DNA of 47,594 nucleotides from Paenibacillus bovis (GTDB taxonomy: Bacteria; Bacillota; Bacilli; Bacillales; Bacillaceae_C), in contig VEFU01000025.1 in NCBI GenBank assembly GCA_007679095.1, positions 1-47,594 of the forward strand, in the 5' to 3' direction. A program made the position numbers and the translations under genes. The notes under the pieces were generated by a model that saw only the letters and a program-made list of their open reading frames with translations, was not told the origin of the DNA and did not search any database. The first letter of the stretch is position 1. Each line of letters starts with the position of its first letter. Shown piece after piece: positions 32,976-40,867 of this stretch.

Positions 32976-34181
32976 TCAACCATTTAACTTCCAATATTCC
33001 TTCATCATCATGTCGTAGTTCATTGGACCATATGTCTTAAAACGGATGACGCCGTTCGTATCAATCATGTAAGTCGTCGGTAAAGGTTGAATGCGATATA
33101 ATCTATCGATTTCCCCTTCTTTATCTAATAAAACGGGATAAGTAATACCGAGTTTATCCGTGAAGTTTTGAACCTTCCCTACACTTGTTTCTGATTTTGT
33201 TTGGTTGACAGCTAAAATGACGATATCACTATTTTCATAAAACTTCTGCATGTCCGGCATTTCCGCACGACAAGGTGGACACCATGTTGCCCAAAAATTA
33301 ATCATTACCACTTGCCCACGGTATTCAGAGAGTGACAGTTTCTCGCCGTTTAAGGTTTCCAAGCTGAAATCAGGAGCGATATCACCTATATCAAGGCCAA
33401 TACTTCGTGAACCTATCTCCTCAGACTTTATATTTTTTGTAGCAATTCTTTGTTCTGCTTCTCCTATAAAATCAACAACTACCCAGAGGAACATACTAGC
33501 TAGTACAACGAGAATGGCAATATTTTTTAATCCAGCTCCCTTACTGACCATAAATATAGTAAAGCCTACTAGAAAAATGACACTATAAAAAGCAGGAGCT
33601 ACTGTATATTGAAAAAGGCTCGTTTCCGTGAATATTGCCAGTATTAATTGCGTGGATCCCCATATCATCAGTAGTATTGACGCACTAAATAGCGAAGAAA
33701 TTTTTCTGCGAAATAGGAAACTTAAAATAACCATTAACACTAAAACTGTGATGTACATGATATTTACTTTGTTTTCCCAAAGTAGCTGTGCCAATTCATA
33801 TACAAAGGCAGCAACAGCAAAAATTTGAATGAATGCTAGTAATACATCTCCTACATCTAGCTCTATCTTCCGCCATTTCCAAATTCCGAACAAGATTGTA
33901 AATAAAAATGCGATATAAAATACATTCGCATCACTTGGATGGGCCAATACCGCCATTGGATCTTCGGTAAAAAGAGGAAAATGCAAAATGATTTTCGCGA
34001 TGAAAATGGAGACAACTAAAGTTAATACGAGTGACTCTATGTAATTGTTTAACGCTTTTTGGACGTTTTTTGAATGTGGACTCGTAAACCTGAAAAATAA
34101 AACTGCCAATAAAAAACTAATGATTAGTACGACAATATAGCTTTTTAACACAAAAGGACCTAACATCCACGCTGAGGGCAT
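32976..34181 (-). CDS. Membrane-anchored thioredoxin (TlpA/ResA-like) with seven-helix N-terminus
   Basis: 401 residues; ATG after AAGGAG. The first 240 residues form about seven membrane helices; the opening (WMLGPFVLKSYIVVLIISFLLAV) resembles the start of Lgt-type membrane enzymes, though no Lgt catalytic signature is seen. Residues 262-401 are a TlpA/ResA thioredoxin domain with INFWATWCPPCRAEMP (active Cys301 and Cys304) and the cis-Pro loop PLPTTYMID. It should act outside the membrane on thiols, for example in cytochrome maturation or persulfide handling. It is the last gene of the rhodanese/CstR cluster, 82 bases after the second rhodanese, separated by a 27-bp repeat. Confidence 0.87.
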   Translation of the reverse strand: MPSAWMLGPFVLKSYIVVLIISFLLAVLFFRFTSPHSKNVQKALNNYIESLVLTLVVSIFIAKIILHFPLFTEDPMAVLAHPSDANVFYIAFLFTILFGIWKWRKIELDVGDVLLAFIQIFAVAAFVYELAQLLWENKVNIMYITVLVLMVILSFLFRRKISSLFSASILLMIWGSTQLILAIFTETSLFQYTVAPAFYSVIFLVGFTIFMVSKGAGLKNIAILVVLASMFLWVVVDFIGEAEQRIATKNIKSEEIGSRSIGLDIGDIAPDFSLETLNGEKLSLSEYRGQVVMINFWATWCPPCRAEMPDMQKFYENSDIVILAVNQTKSETSVGKVQNFTDKLGITYPVLLDKEGEIDRLYRIQPLPTTYMIDTNGVIRFKTYGPMNYDMMMKEYWKLNG

Positions 34182-34200
34182 ATGTATAACTCTCCTTTTT

Positions 34201-34257
34201 GGGACTTGGGGTCAGGAACCTCGTCCCACCTTTTGGGTTTCCTGCCCCCACGGTCCA
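34201..34257. repeat. 27-bp element plus a degraded copy
   Basis: A full copy at 34201-34227 (GGGACTTGGGGTCAGGAACC then TCGTCCC) and a partial opposed copy (CCTGCCCCCACGGTCCAC, 34240-34257) between the TlpA-like and rhodanese genes; the pair could form a hairpin. Confidence 0.8.
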
Positions 34258-34262
34258 CTTCA

Positions 34263-34622
34263 TTAAAACCAGGCTCCCATTCCGCCTTTTACATTATAAA
34301 TTTTATCAAATCCATGTTTTCTTAAAAGCTTGGCAGCATTGGCACTTCTCATCCCACTTTGACAGATGACTACAATGTCTTTATCTTTTTCTAATTGATC
34401 TAGCTTGTTTGTCAATGATGAAAGCGGGATATTTTTAAATGGCGGGCGATGGTTTGCTTTATATTCACCTGGTGTGCGTACATCGATGAATTGTACATCT
34501 TTATGTGAGAACTTCTCTTTTGCTTGTTGAACTGTAATATTTGTTACACCTTTGACTGGTAGGAATCGTATTGCAAAAAACCCTACTATTAATAGTATAA
34601 TAATCCATTGCATCATATCCAT
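34263..34622 (-). CDS. Membrane-tethered rhodanese
   Basis: 119 residues, ATG behind AAGGTGA. One N-terminal membrane helix (about 4-21) precedes a single rhodanese domain (about 27-119) with the active Cys loop VICQSGMRSANAAKLL (Cys at about 87) and IYNVKGGMGAW. It should carry a persulfide on that Cys and move sulfane sulfur near the membrane. It resembles B. subtilis YtwF in size and design. A TACCT-N4-GGGTA site (34646-34659) precedes it, so it seems controlled by the adjacent CstR. Confidence 0.9.
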   Translation of the reverse strand: MDMMQWIIILLIVGFFAIRFLPVKGVTNITVQQAKEKFSHKDVQFIDVRTPGEYKANHRPPFKNIPLSSLTNKLDQLEKDKDIVVICQSGMRSANAAKLLRKHGFDKIYNVKGGMGAWF

Positions 34623-34644
34623 CTATTTCACCTTCCCGCACTTT

Positions 34645-34660
34645 ATACCTCTAAGGGTAT
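34645..34660. promoter_or_regulatory. Likely CstR operator (third copy)
   Basis: TATACCTCTAAGGGTAT: TACCT-N4-GGGTA with one mismatch to the two perfect copies upstream of the first rhodanese gene. On the minus strand it overlaps a TATAAA -10 candidate of the 34622 rhodanese gene. Confidence 0.55.
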
Positions 34661-34677
34661 TTGTATATTTAAACGAT

Positions 34678-34704
34678 GGGACAAGGTTCCTGACCCCATG
34701 TCCC
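34678..34704. repeat. 27-bp GGGAC...GTCCC element
   Basis: A full copy with terminal GGGACA / TGTCCC and core AGGTTCCTGACCCCA, ending at the stop codon of cstR (34705). Confidence 0.85.
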
Positions 34705-34965
34705 TTATCTACTTTTGATTAATAATTCGACTGCTTCTTTTACAAGTCCTTCTGTTTCTTCGCCTTTTTCCATATTTTCTCGGACACATTGTTCTAGGTT
34801 CATGCTGACAATCAGTCCAATCGTACGATCAATTGCACTTCGGGAAGCAGATAATTGCGTTACCACTTCACGACAATCTTTGTTTTGTTCGATCATGTTT
34901 AAAACGCCTTTAATCTGTCCTTCAATTCGCTTTAAGCGATTGACAACGGATTTATCGTAATTCAA
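34705..34965 (-). CDS. cstR: CstR, persulfide-sensing CsoR-family repressor
   Basis: 86 residues. It has the same length, start (MNYDK) and end (LLIKSR) as S. aureus CstR and keeps the sensor pair Cys31 (NKDCREVVTQ) and Cys60 (SMNLEQCV). The CsoR copper ligand His is replaced by Asn (SMNLEQC), which separates CstR from copper-sensing CsoR. Persulfidation of the two Cys residues crosslinks the dimer and releases DNA. The surrounding genes are rhodaneses and a CoA-disulfide reductase-rhodanese, the expected regulon. ATG behind AGGAAATAGG-like AAAGGAGG. The gene lies in the middle of the operon it should control. Confidence 0.9.
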   Translation of the reverse strand: MNYDKSVVNRLKRIEGQIKGVLNMIEQNKDCREVVTQLSASRSAIDRTIGLIVSMNLEQCVRENMEKGEETEGLVKEAVELLIKSR

Positions 34966-34986
34966 CCTATTTCCTCCTTTGGATGA

Positions 34987-36681
34987 CTATTTAAAGTTAT
35001 ATTCTGTCACAATTTTATCTCTACCTGTAACGATATCATTAAAATACTCATATAGGTTAATTCCTAAATAGGAACCAGAAATATTATATACATTTTCATA
35101 TCCAAGATGTTGTAGAGTCATAACCATATTATAACTCCTTTGACCTGAGCGACAATGAATATACACTGGCTTATCTTTTGGAATTTCTGCGAGACGATCT
35201 CGGAATTCACTTAAAGGTATATTTATCGCATTTAATAAGTGGCCTGCATTGTATTCATTTCGTTCACGAGCATCAATAATAAAGGCATTATTCTCTACTA
35301 ACTGGCGAACTTCTGATACCTTCACTTCTTTATATACACCATGTAAAATATTCAACCCCACTAATGCCGCATGGTTAACGACATCTTTAGCCGTTCCTAA
35401 CATTGGGGAATAAGTTAGTTCTAAGTCCTTTAAGTCTTCTAATGTTCCATTCATCATGATCATCGTCGCAATCACATCGATTCTTTTATCGACGTTCCCT
35501 TTTCCGATTGCTTGTGCACCTAAAATTCTGCCAGTTGGAATTTCAAACACTAGTTTAAAATGCATCGGATTGCTGTTTGGCATAATCCCTACTTTATCAC
35601 CCGGCATTAGATAAACGGAATCTACAGATATACCTGCTTGCACTGCTGCTTTCACATTTAATCCAGTTGACGCCGCGTTTAGGTCGAATAGGTGAATGGA
35701 TGAGGAGCCAATCACTCCTTGGTTGCGATTCGGGATTCCATACATATGATCTGCAGCTGCTCTTGCTTGCTTTTGCGCTGGTCCTGCAAGTGCAAGTCGC
35801 GTTGGCTTGTGTAATAAGCGATGATATACTTCGATTGCATCCCCAACAGCGTATATATTTTTATCACTTGTGACATAATTGGAATCTACTTTTATTGCCC
35901 CAGTTTCACCGATTTCTAAGCCAGCATCTTTTGCCAAGCTTGTTTCTGGGCGAACTCCAATTGCTAAAACAACTGCTTGTGCAGCGATTCTTTTTCCTTT
36001 ATTCGTTTCAATGAATTCATCGCCGATTTTAGCAAGGCCATCATCCACGATGAGGTTCACTCCATGGTCCAGCATTTCTTTATGCAAAATTTGCGCCATA
36101 TCATAATCAAATGGCGTCATCATTTGATTGGCAAATTCGACAAGCGATACATTGTAATTAGCTAATCGTAAATTTTCAGCTACCTCTACCCCAATGAATC
36201 CTCCACCAATGACAGCAATATCCTTCACACCATTTTGTTTTACAAATGATGCAATATTTTCGATATCACCTACATTGCGTACAGTGAAAACATGAGACTG
36301 ATCGATTCCTTCTAAGTTTGGACGAATTGGTGCTGCCCCAGGGGAAAGCACTAACGTATCATAGCTCTCTTCATATGTCGTATCTGTTAACCAATTTTTC
36401 ACCGTAACAGTTTTCGCATCACGATTTATGCGAACAACCTCTTGATGGACACGAGCTTCTATATTATAGCGAGACTTAAACACATCTGGGCGCATGATGA
36501 CAAGTTTTTCACTATCCTCGACAATACCACTTAAATGATATGGCAATGAACAGTTGGAAAAAGATACGTGCGGTCCTTTTTCAAACATAATGATTTCCGC
36601 ACTTTCATCTAGTCTTCGAACTCTTGCTGCAGTCGATGCACCACCAGCTACACCGCCAACAATTAATACTTTCTTTCCCAT
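34987..36681 (-). CDS. CoA-disulfide reductase fused to rhodanese (CoADR-RHD)
   Basis: 564 residues; ATG after AGGAGG. Residues 1-440 are a pyridine-nucleotide-disulfide oxidoreductase: FAD motif VLIVGGVAGGASTAARVRRL (5-24), single active Cys in VSFSNCSLPYHLSG (Cys about 44), NAD motif IAVIGGGFIGVEVAENL (about 155-171) and C-terminal dimer domain with Tyr (LTYSPMLGTAKDVVN). Residues about 460-545 are a rhodanese with IHCRSGQRSYNMV. CoADR-RHD proteins reduce CoA persulfides or disulfides using NAD(P)H and pass sulfur. The neighbours are rhodaneses and CstR. Operon gene two. Confidence 0.95.
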   Translation of the reverse strand: MGKKVLIVGGVAGGASTAARVRRLDESAEIIMFEKGPHVSFSNCSLPYHLSGIVEDSEKLVIMRPDVFKSRYNIEARVHQEVVRINRDAKTVTVKNWLTDTTYEESYDTLVLSPGAAPIRPNLEGIDQSHVFTVRNVGDIENIASFVKQNGVKDIAVIGGGFIGVEVAENLRLANYNVSLVEFANQMMTPFDYDMAQILHKEMLDHGVNLIVDDGLAKIGDEFIETNKGKRIAAQAVVLAIGVRPETSLAKDAGLEIGETGAIKVDSNYVTSDKNIYAVGDAIEVYHRLLHKPTRLALAGPAQKQARAAADHMYGIPNRNQGVIGSSSIHLFDLNAASTGLNVKAAVQAGISVDSVYLMPGDKVGIMPNSNPMHFKLVFEIPTGRILGAQAIGKGNVDKRIDVIATMIMMNGTLEDLKDLELTYSPMLGTAKDVVNHAALVGLNILHGVYKEVKVSEVRQLVENNAFIIDARERNEYNAGHLLNAINIPLSEFRDRLAEIPKDKPVYIHCRSGQRSYNMVMTLQHLGYENVYNISGSYLGINLYEYFNDIVTGRDKIVTEYNFK

Positions 36682-36706
36682 TCCATATCTCCTCCTTATC
36701 GTAGTG

Positions 36707-37003
36707 TTATTCGATTTCGCCTTCCCAAGCTAACATACCGCCCGTCATATTGGTCACATCATAACCATTGTCCATTAAAAACTCACACGCTCTACTACTT
36801 CTACCACCACTACGACAAACCATATAGTAATGTTTATTTTTATCGAGTTTCTCTAAAGAATATGGTAAGTCACCTAAGCGAATATGTGCTGCCCCAGGAA
36901 TTTTACCTGCAGCTACTTCGTCATCCTCACGAACATCAATGATATGAATGGACTCACCATTTTCTAGTTTATTTTGTAATTCAGTTGTAGATATCTTTTT
37001 CAT
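36707..37003 (-). CDS. Single-domain rhodanese
   Basis: 98 residues, cytoplasmic, ATG after AAAGGAG. One rhodanese domain with HIIDVREDDEVAAGKIPGAAH and the active-site loop YMVCRSGGRSSRACEFL (Cys at about 63). It would shuttle sulfane sulfur between persulfide donors and the CoADR-RHD encoded 25 bases downstream. First gene of the operon, behind two operator sites and a promoter with TATAAT. Confidence 0.92.
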   Translation of the reverse strand: MKKISTTELQNKLENGESIHIIDVREDDEVAAGKIPGAAHIRLGDLPYSLEKLDKNKHYYMVCRSGGRSSRACEFLMDNGYDVTNMTGGMLAWEGEIE

Positions 37004-37036
37004 TTTAATGATTCTCCTTTGTATGTTGATTTTTGC

Positions 37037-37133
37037 ATACCCACAGGGGTAATTTTTTGAGTAAAATAAAAGTCGTGGTGAACGACAGGTGTAAAATAAC
37101 TTACAGACTTATATTATACCCCCGCGGGTAAAT
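37037..37133 (-). promoter_or_regulatory. CstR-type operators and promoter of the sulfur operon
   Basis: Two perfect TACCC-N4-GGGTA dyads: 37038-37051 (spacer ACAG) and 37117-37130 (spacer CCGC). The second is embedded between TTGACT and TATAAT on the minus strand (the latter at 37111-37116; 15-16-base spacer), so a bound repressor would cover the promoter. The first lies in the leader near the ribosome site. The G-tract dyad flanked by AT is the known layout of CsoR/CstR operators. Confidence 0.75.
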
Positions 37134-37246
37134 AGTCAAACGTTTTTTCTTTCCATTATTTGCTTCCTTCATATTGGATCCATATAGATGAAGATGTGGG
37201 TGATGATTTAAATTTTGGGGACACTAATGAAAAAAGGAGGATTTCC

Positions 37247-37504
37247 ATGGCTAGGAAAAATAAAATTCTTGTTCCAGAAGCACGAGAACAATTAAACCAA
37301 TTAAAAGCGAATGTCATGAAAGCAAAAGGGTACAATGTCCAAAATCCCGATGATGTGAAATACGAAATTGCAAAAGAACAAGGAATTACACTAAATAAAG
37401 GGAAAAATCGCGAGCTTACTTCAGAACAAGCTGGCAAAATCGGTGGCCCAATCGGTGGAAACATGGTAAAAGAAATGATTCGCATGGCGAAAGAACGTCT
37501 GTAA
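37247..37504 (+). CDS. Alpha/beta-type small acid-soluble spore protein
   Basis: 85 residues from ATG at 37247 (AAGGAGG upstream); the frame extends to 37160 without a ribosome site. The family blocks are VKYEIAKEQGITLN, containing the GPR protease site region (E-IA-E), and ELTSEQAGKIGGPIGGNMVKEMIRMA. SASPs coat spore DNA and force the A form, giving UV resistance. It implies that the organism sporulates. Divergent from the CstR operon and, as expected for a forespore gene, alone; a sigma-G promoter was not clear by eye. Confidence 0.92.
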   Translation: MARKNKILVPEAREQLNQLKANVMKAKGYNVQNPDDVKYEIAKEQGITLNKGKNRELTSEQAGKIGGPIGGNMVKEMIRMAKERL

Positions 37505-37506
37505 AT

Positions 37507-37614
37507 GGGACGTGGGGTCAGGAACCTCGTACCAGCTTTAGAAGTGGCGGGTCGTGGGGTCAGGAACCTTGTCCCAATGTTTGGCTTGGGACAAATACTC
37601 TGACCCCGTGTCCC
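37507..37614. repeat. Cluster of three 27-bp elements
   Basis: Copies at 37507-37533, 37549-37575 (same orientation) and 37588-37614 (opposed) fill the gap between the SASP stop and the stop of the convergent hydrolase gene. Copies two and three can form a hairpin. Confidence 0.85.
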
Positions 37615-38393
37615 TATAAAGTAGTGCGAATAAATTCGGCTACTTCTTTTGGGTTGGTGATTGGTAGGAAGTGATAGCCGTTTTCGATCACTTCGACTTT
37701 TGTCGATGGGTGTGTATTCTTAAATTGTTGTAATTTTTGATGACTAATTTCGTCAAGGTTATTTTTTGCGATTAATAGATTAAAAGGAATGTTGATATCG
37801 GCTTGTAAACAGTAGTTATGATGGAGAATTTCCTGATTTAGACTATTTAAAGCTTCTTCGTTACTATGGTGCATATACACATCATTTTTTAACACAAAAT
37901 TCCCTAACATATAACTTTTTAAATTCAAGTATGTATTTTCACTTAATCCTTCCATTTCAAACACCATTTCATTTATGGCCGCTTGTAAATCTTCTAACTT
38001 TTCTACGATTGGCAGTTGGATTTCCTCATCACTATCCATATCTTCACGATCACCTAAAAAGTAAAAACCACCATCTAGCAATAGCAAAGAAGAAACTTTT
38101 TCTGGATAGACGCTGTACATTTCTTGTATGATCCAGCCACCGATTGAGTTTCCAATATAATGTGCGGATGAAACCTCTAACTCATCTAATGTATTCTTGA
38201 TTAACTCTATGTATGTAGCAATCGAATAATCTTTTTGAACCGCTTGATTATGTCCTGGTAAATCAAAAGCTATCATTTTATATTCCTTTAGTTGATTTGC
38301 AAGTTCTTTATATATTTCTTTTCGTTCCCCAAGTGCAGGTAACGCGACAATAACTTGCTCACTTTCTAGATTTCCGTATATTTCGTAAAGCAT
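37614..38393 (-). CDS. Alpha/beta hydrolase
   Basis: 259 residues; ATG after GGAGG. Classical alpha/beta fold: ALPALGERKEIYKEL, FDLPGHNQA, nucleophile elbow YIGNSIGGWII (Ser near 87), and late His in GYHFLPITNP. The HG oxyanion signature is replaced by PALGER. The substrate is unknown. Single gene ending in the 27-bp cluster. Confidence 0.85.
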   Translation of the reverse strand: MLYEIYGNLESEQVIVALPALGERKEIYKELANQLKEYKMIAFDLPGHNQAVQKDYSIATYIELIKNTLDELEVSSAHYIGNSIGGWIIQEMYSVYPEKVSSLLLLDGGFYFLGDREDMDSDEEIQLPIVEKLEDLQAAINEMVFEMEGLSENTYLNLKSYMLGNFVLKNDVYMHHSNEEALNSLNQEILHHNYCLQADINIPFNLLIAKNNLDEISHQKLQQFKNTHPSTKVEVIENGYHFLPITNPKEVAEFIRTTL

Positions 38394-38475
38394 AGATGAA
38401 CCTCCAAATATTCAATAAGTTAATATACATAATAGTAACACTCTTTCAAAAAATGAGCACTCTAAAAAAGACAAA

Positions 38476-38498
38476 GGAGCAGAATTCAACCCTGCCCC
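38476..38498 (-). terminator. Terminator of the MutS2-like gene
   Basis: GGGGCAGGG...CTGCTCC stem on the minus strand with one mismatch, followed by TTTGTCTTTTTT; it starts about 15 bases past the stop codon. Confidence 0.6.
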
Positions 38499-38513
38499 TA
38501 TGCCTCATTTCAT

Positions 38514-40412
38514 TTATTTTCTATTCCTAATCTCTTTATGAATTTTACGAAGTGCCTTTTTGGAGCCTCGTTCAATGTCGTGTTGCATTTTCCGTGTGTC
38601 GTAGTCGACGAATAGTGTTTCGAGGTCGTATCCTTCCGGGTATAGTTCCTTTGCCGATAATTCCAAAGCGAGGCGTTTTACGTTTACAGGAACAAATTCG
38701 TCGTTATAGAACACGACTACATTATCGTAATTGTCGACTTCTTTAAACACAATCCCAACGTCGTCATGGTCTAATAATTGCACACGGTCCCCTTTTTGAT
38801 AATCAACCTTCGTTTTTGTTTTCTCTTTGATTATCTTCAGCTTGCGAATTTTATCTTTATTCACCATTTGTAAATGATATTCCTTATTTTCCATATATGC
38901 TTTTGCTCTTTGCAGTACATGGTCGCGTATATTCATCTTTTTAGAAATCCAAAGTGCATTACTTTCGCCTGATTTCCCAATGAGCAATTTATATTTGGGT
39001 TCGAGCGTTTCACTATTGAATTGCATCGCAGCATTCATAAAATCAGGATGAGTTTCGGAAAAACGTTTAATTTCACCATAATGTGTAGTCGCAACAGTGA
39101 TACAACCCATATGATAAAACTCCTCTAGAATAGAAATCGCAAGTGCAGATCCTTCATTCGGTTCTGTTCCACTACCAATTTCATCAAATAATAAAAGTGT
39201 ACTATTCGTAGACATCCTCATGATTTCCGAAAGATTTTTCATATGAGATGAGAAAGTACTTAACGCATTTTCCATACTTTGATTGTCGCCAATATCGACA
39301 AAAATGTTGTCAAATACGGATATTTCCGTTTCCTTATCTGCTGTAATATGAAAGCCCGACATGGTCGCTAATGTTAGTAATCCAATCGTTTTCAAGACAA
39401 CGGTCTTCCCACCAGCATTTGGCCCGGTAATAATTAAACTCCGGTAATTTTCGCCGATTTCAAAATCAAGTGGTACAACTTCTCCTGATAATAATGGATG
39501 CTTACAGTTCACTAATTTTATATAACCATGATCATTTAACTTTGGTTCAATCCCATCGATTTGTTTGCTGAATTTCGCTTTCGCAAACACCATATCGTAT
39601 TGGCTGATCACTTCTAGATTTATCTTCATTTCTTGAATGTTCTCCATGACCATCCCAGATAATGTAGCTAAAATTTGATATTCCTCTATTTCTTCCTCGG
39701 CTTTTAAACTTGCGAGTTCAGCTGTTAATTTTGCAATGGAATTAGGCTCGATAAAAACCGTTGTCCCTTTAGAAGAAACCTCCACAATCGTACCTTGAAT
39801 TTGATTTTTATAAGAAGCTTTAATCGGAATCGTATAGCGGTCGTCCTTCTTGCTAATGAAGAACTCTTGAATATATTTTTTGTTCGCACTACTATTTAAA
39901 AATTTATTTAGGCGCTCTTTAATCTTCTCTTCAACTGTTTCGATACTATTGCGGATCCGTCTCAATTCTCTACTTGCAGATGAATCGACGCGATCGCCTT
40001 TTATGGAAAGATTAATCTCTTCTTCAAGTTTGATAAATTCAGAAATGGAATTCGCATACGATGACAGTACTGGTGCGATAAATTCCTTATCCATCATGAA
40101 TTTGTTCACTCTTCTACATCCTCTTAAAAAGTCTGACACAGAAACTAATTCACTAGCTCCTAGCATCATCCCTTTTTCAAGATTTTGAATGATGATTTCA
40201 ATATTGGTAAGACCTTGAAACGGTACAGTGGTTCCTGTATTTAATATCGCTCGCGCTTCCGTCGTCTCATTTAGTCTATTTTTCACAACTTGCAAATGCA
40301 AACTTGGTTCCATTTTATCTAACAGTTTCTTCCCTAAACTACTAACACAATACGATTGAACAATTTCTTTTAACTCGTTATATTGCAATTTTTCAAATGT
40401 CATTTTATTCAA
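38514..40412 (-). CDS. MutS2-like ATPase lacking the Smr domain
   Basis: 632 residues against about 785 for MutS2. TTG at 40412 is 8 bases after GAGGAG; the in-frame ATG at 40403 is the alternative. The N-terminal core and clamp helices (YNELKEIVQSY...; LRRIRNSIETVEEKIKERLNKF) and the ATPase domain are clear: Walker A GPNAGGKTVVLK (330-341), NALSTFSSHMKNL, Walker B TLLLFDEIGSGTEPNEG and TTHYGEIKRF. The C-terminus after about 500 has a KOW-like strand region (YQKGDRVQLLDHDDVGIVF) but no Smr nuclease HGxR motif. It is thus probably a paralogue acting on stalled ribosomes or branched DNA without cleavage. Single gene. Confidence 0.9.
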   Translation of the reverse strand: MNKMTFEKLQYNELKEIVQSYCVSSLGKKLLDKMEPSLHLQVVKNRLNETTEARAILNTGTTVPFQGLTNIEIIIQNLEKGMMLGASELVSVSDFLRGCRRVNKFMMDKEFIAPVLSSYANSISEFIKLEEEINLSIKGDRVDSSASRELRRIRNSIETVEEKIKERLNKFLNSSANKKYIQEFFISKKDDRYTIPIKASYKNQIQGTIVEVSSKGTTVFIEPNSIAKLTAELASLKAEEEIEEYQILATLSGMVMENIQEMKINLEVISQYDMVFAKAKFSKQIDGIEPKLNDHGYIKLVNCKHPLLSGEVVPLDFEIGENYRSLIITGPNAGGKTVVLKTIGLLTLATMSGFHITADKETEISVFDNIFVDIGDNQSMENALSTFSSHMKNLSEIMRMSTNSTLLLFDEIGSGTEPNEGSALAISILEEFYHMGCITVATTHYGEIKRFSETHPDFMNAAMQFNSETLEPKYKLLIGKSGESNALWISKKMNIRDHVLQRAKAYMENKEYHLQMVNKDKIRKLKIIKEKTKTKVDYQKGDRVQLLDHDDVGIVFKEVDNYDNVVVFYNDEFVPVNVKRLALELSAKELYPEGYDLETLFVDYDTRKMQHDIERGSKKALRKIHKEIRNRK

Positions 40413-40514
40413 TTTCCTCGCTCCTCACGATGATTTTTCTGCATCATACATGAAGACACCTACTCATTAGATTCCAATGAGATATTTTTCTCCATTTAGT
40501 AAAAATAAATATAA

Positions 40515-40542
40515 AAAAGCTGCGGACGATACCGCAGCTTTT
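40515..40542 (-). terminator. Terminator after the 49-aa ORF
   Basis: An 11-bp perfect stem (AAAAGCTGCGG / CCGCAGCTTTT) with a 6-base loop and T-rich tail on the minus strand. Confidence 0.8.
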
Positions 40543-40546
40543 ACAT

Positions 40547-40696
40547 TTAAAAAGGTTGTGTAATAAACATATTCATGGAAAGCAGGCACAAATAATGGAC
40601 AGCTTCCAAGAATATGACACGCATTTTAAAAGTATGGTAGGTATCTTCATAGGTTTTGAAATAAATCCACAACGAAATAAGGGGTACGAATTTCAT
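40547..40696 (-). CDS. 49-residue hydrophobic small ORF
   Basis: ATG at 40696 follows AGGGGGA by 6 bases and encodes MKFVPLISLWIYFKTYEDTY, then HTFKMRVIFLEAVHYLCLLS and MNMFITQPF. It is hydrophobic and aromatic, with one likely membrane helix, and is directly followed by a perfect terminator, which supports a real transcript. It may also be the remnant of a larger membrane protein. No family recognised. The remaining 170 bases to the ABC permease gene show nothing. Confidence 0.45.
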   Translation of the reverse strand: MKFVPLISLWIYFKTYEDTYHTFKMRVIFLEAVHYLCLLSMNMFITQPF

Positions 40697-40867
40697 GAAA
40701 AATCCCCCTGATGTCGAGCCATTTATTTCATTTAGTTATCTCCTATTTAGAACCTACAGCACTCACAAAATGCACCTCGAAAATTTTATTTGTTCATCAT
40801 TGAAATCTAATAAAATAATTTTACTATGTGGGTTTGTAAAAGTAAAGTCGTGTTGGGGCCCAATTAT

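Noticed and set aside
37156-37485. Minus-strand 109-codon frame opposite the spore protein gene
   Set aside because: It is the complement of the SASP gene, whose own start, ribosome site and family motifs are clear.
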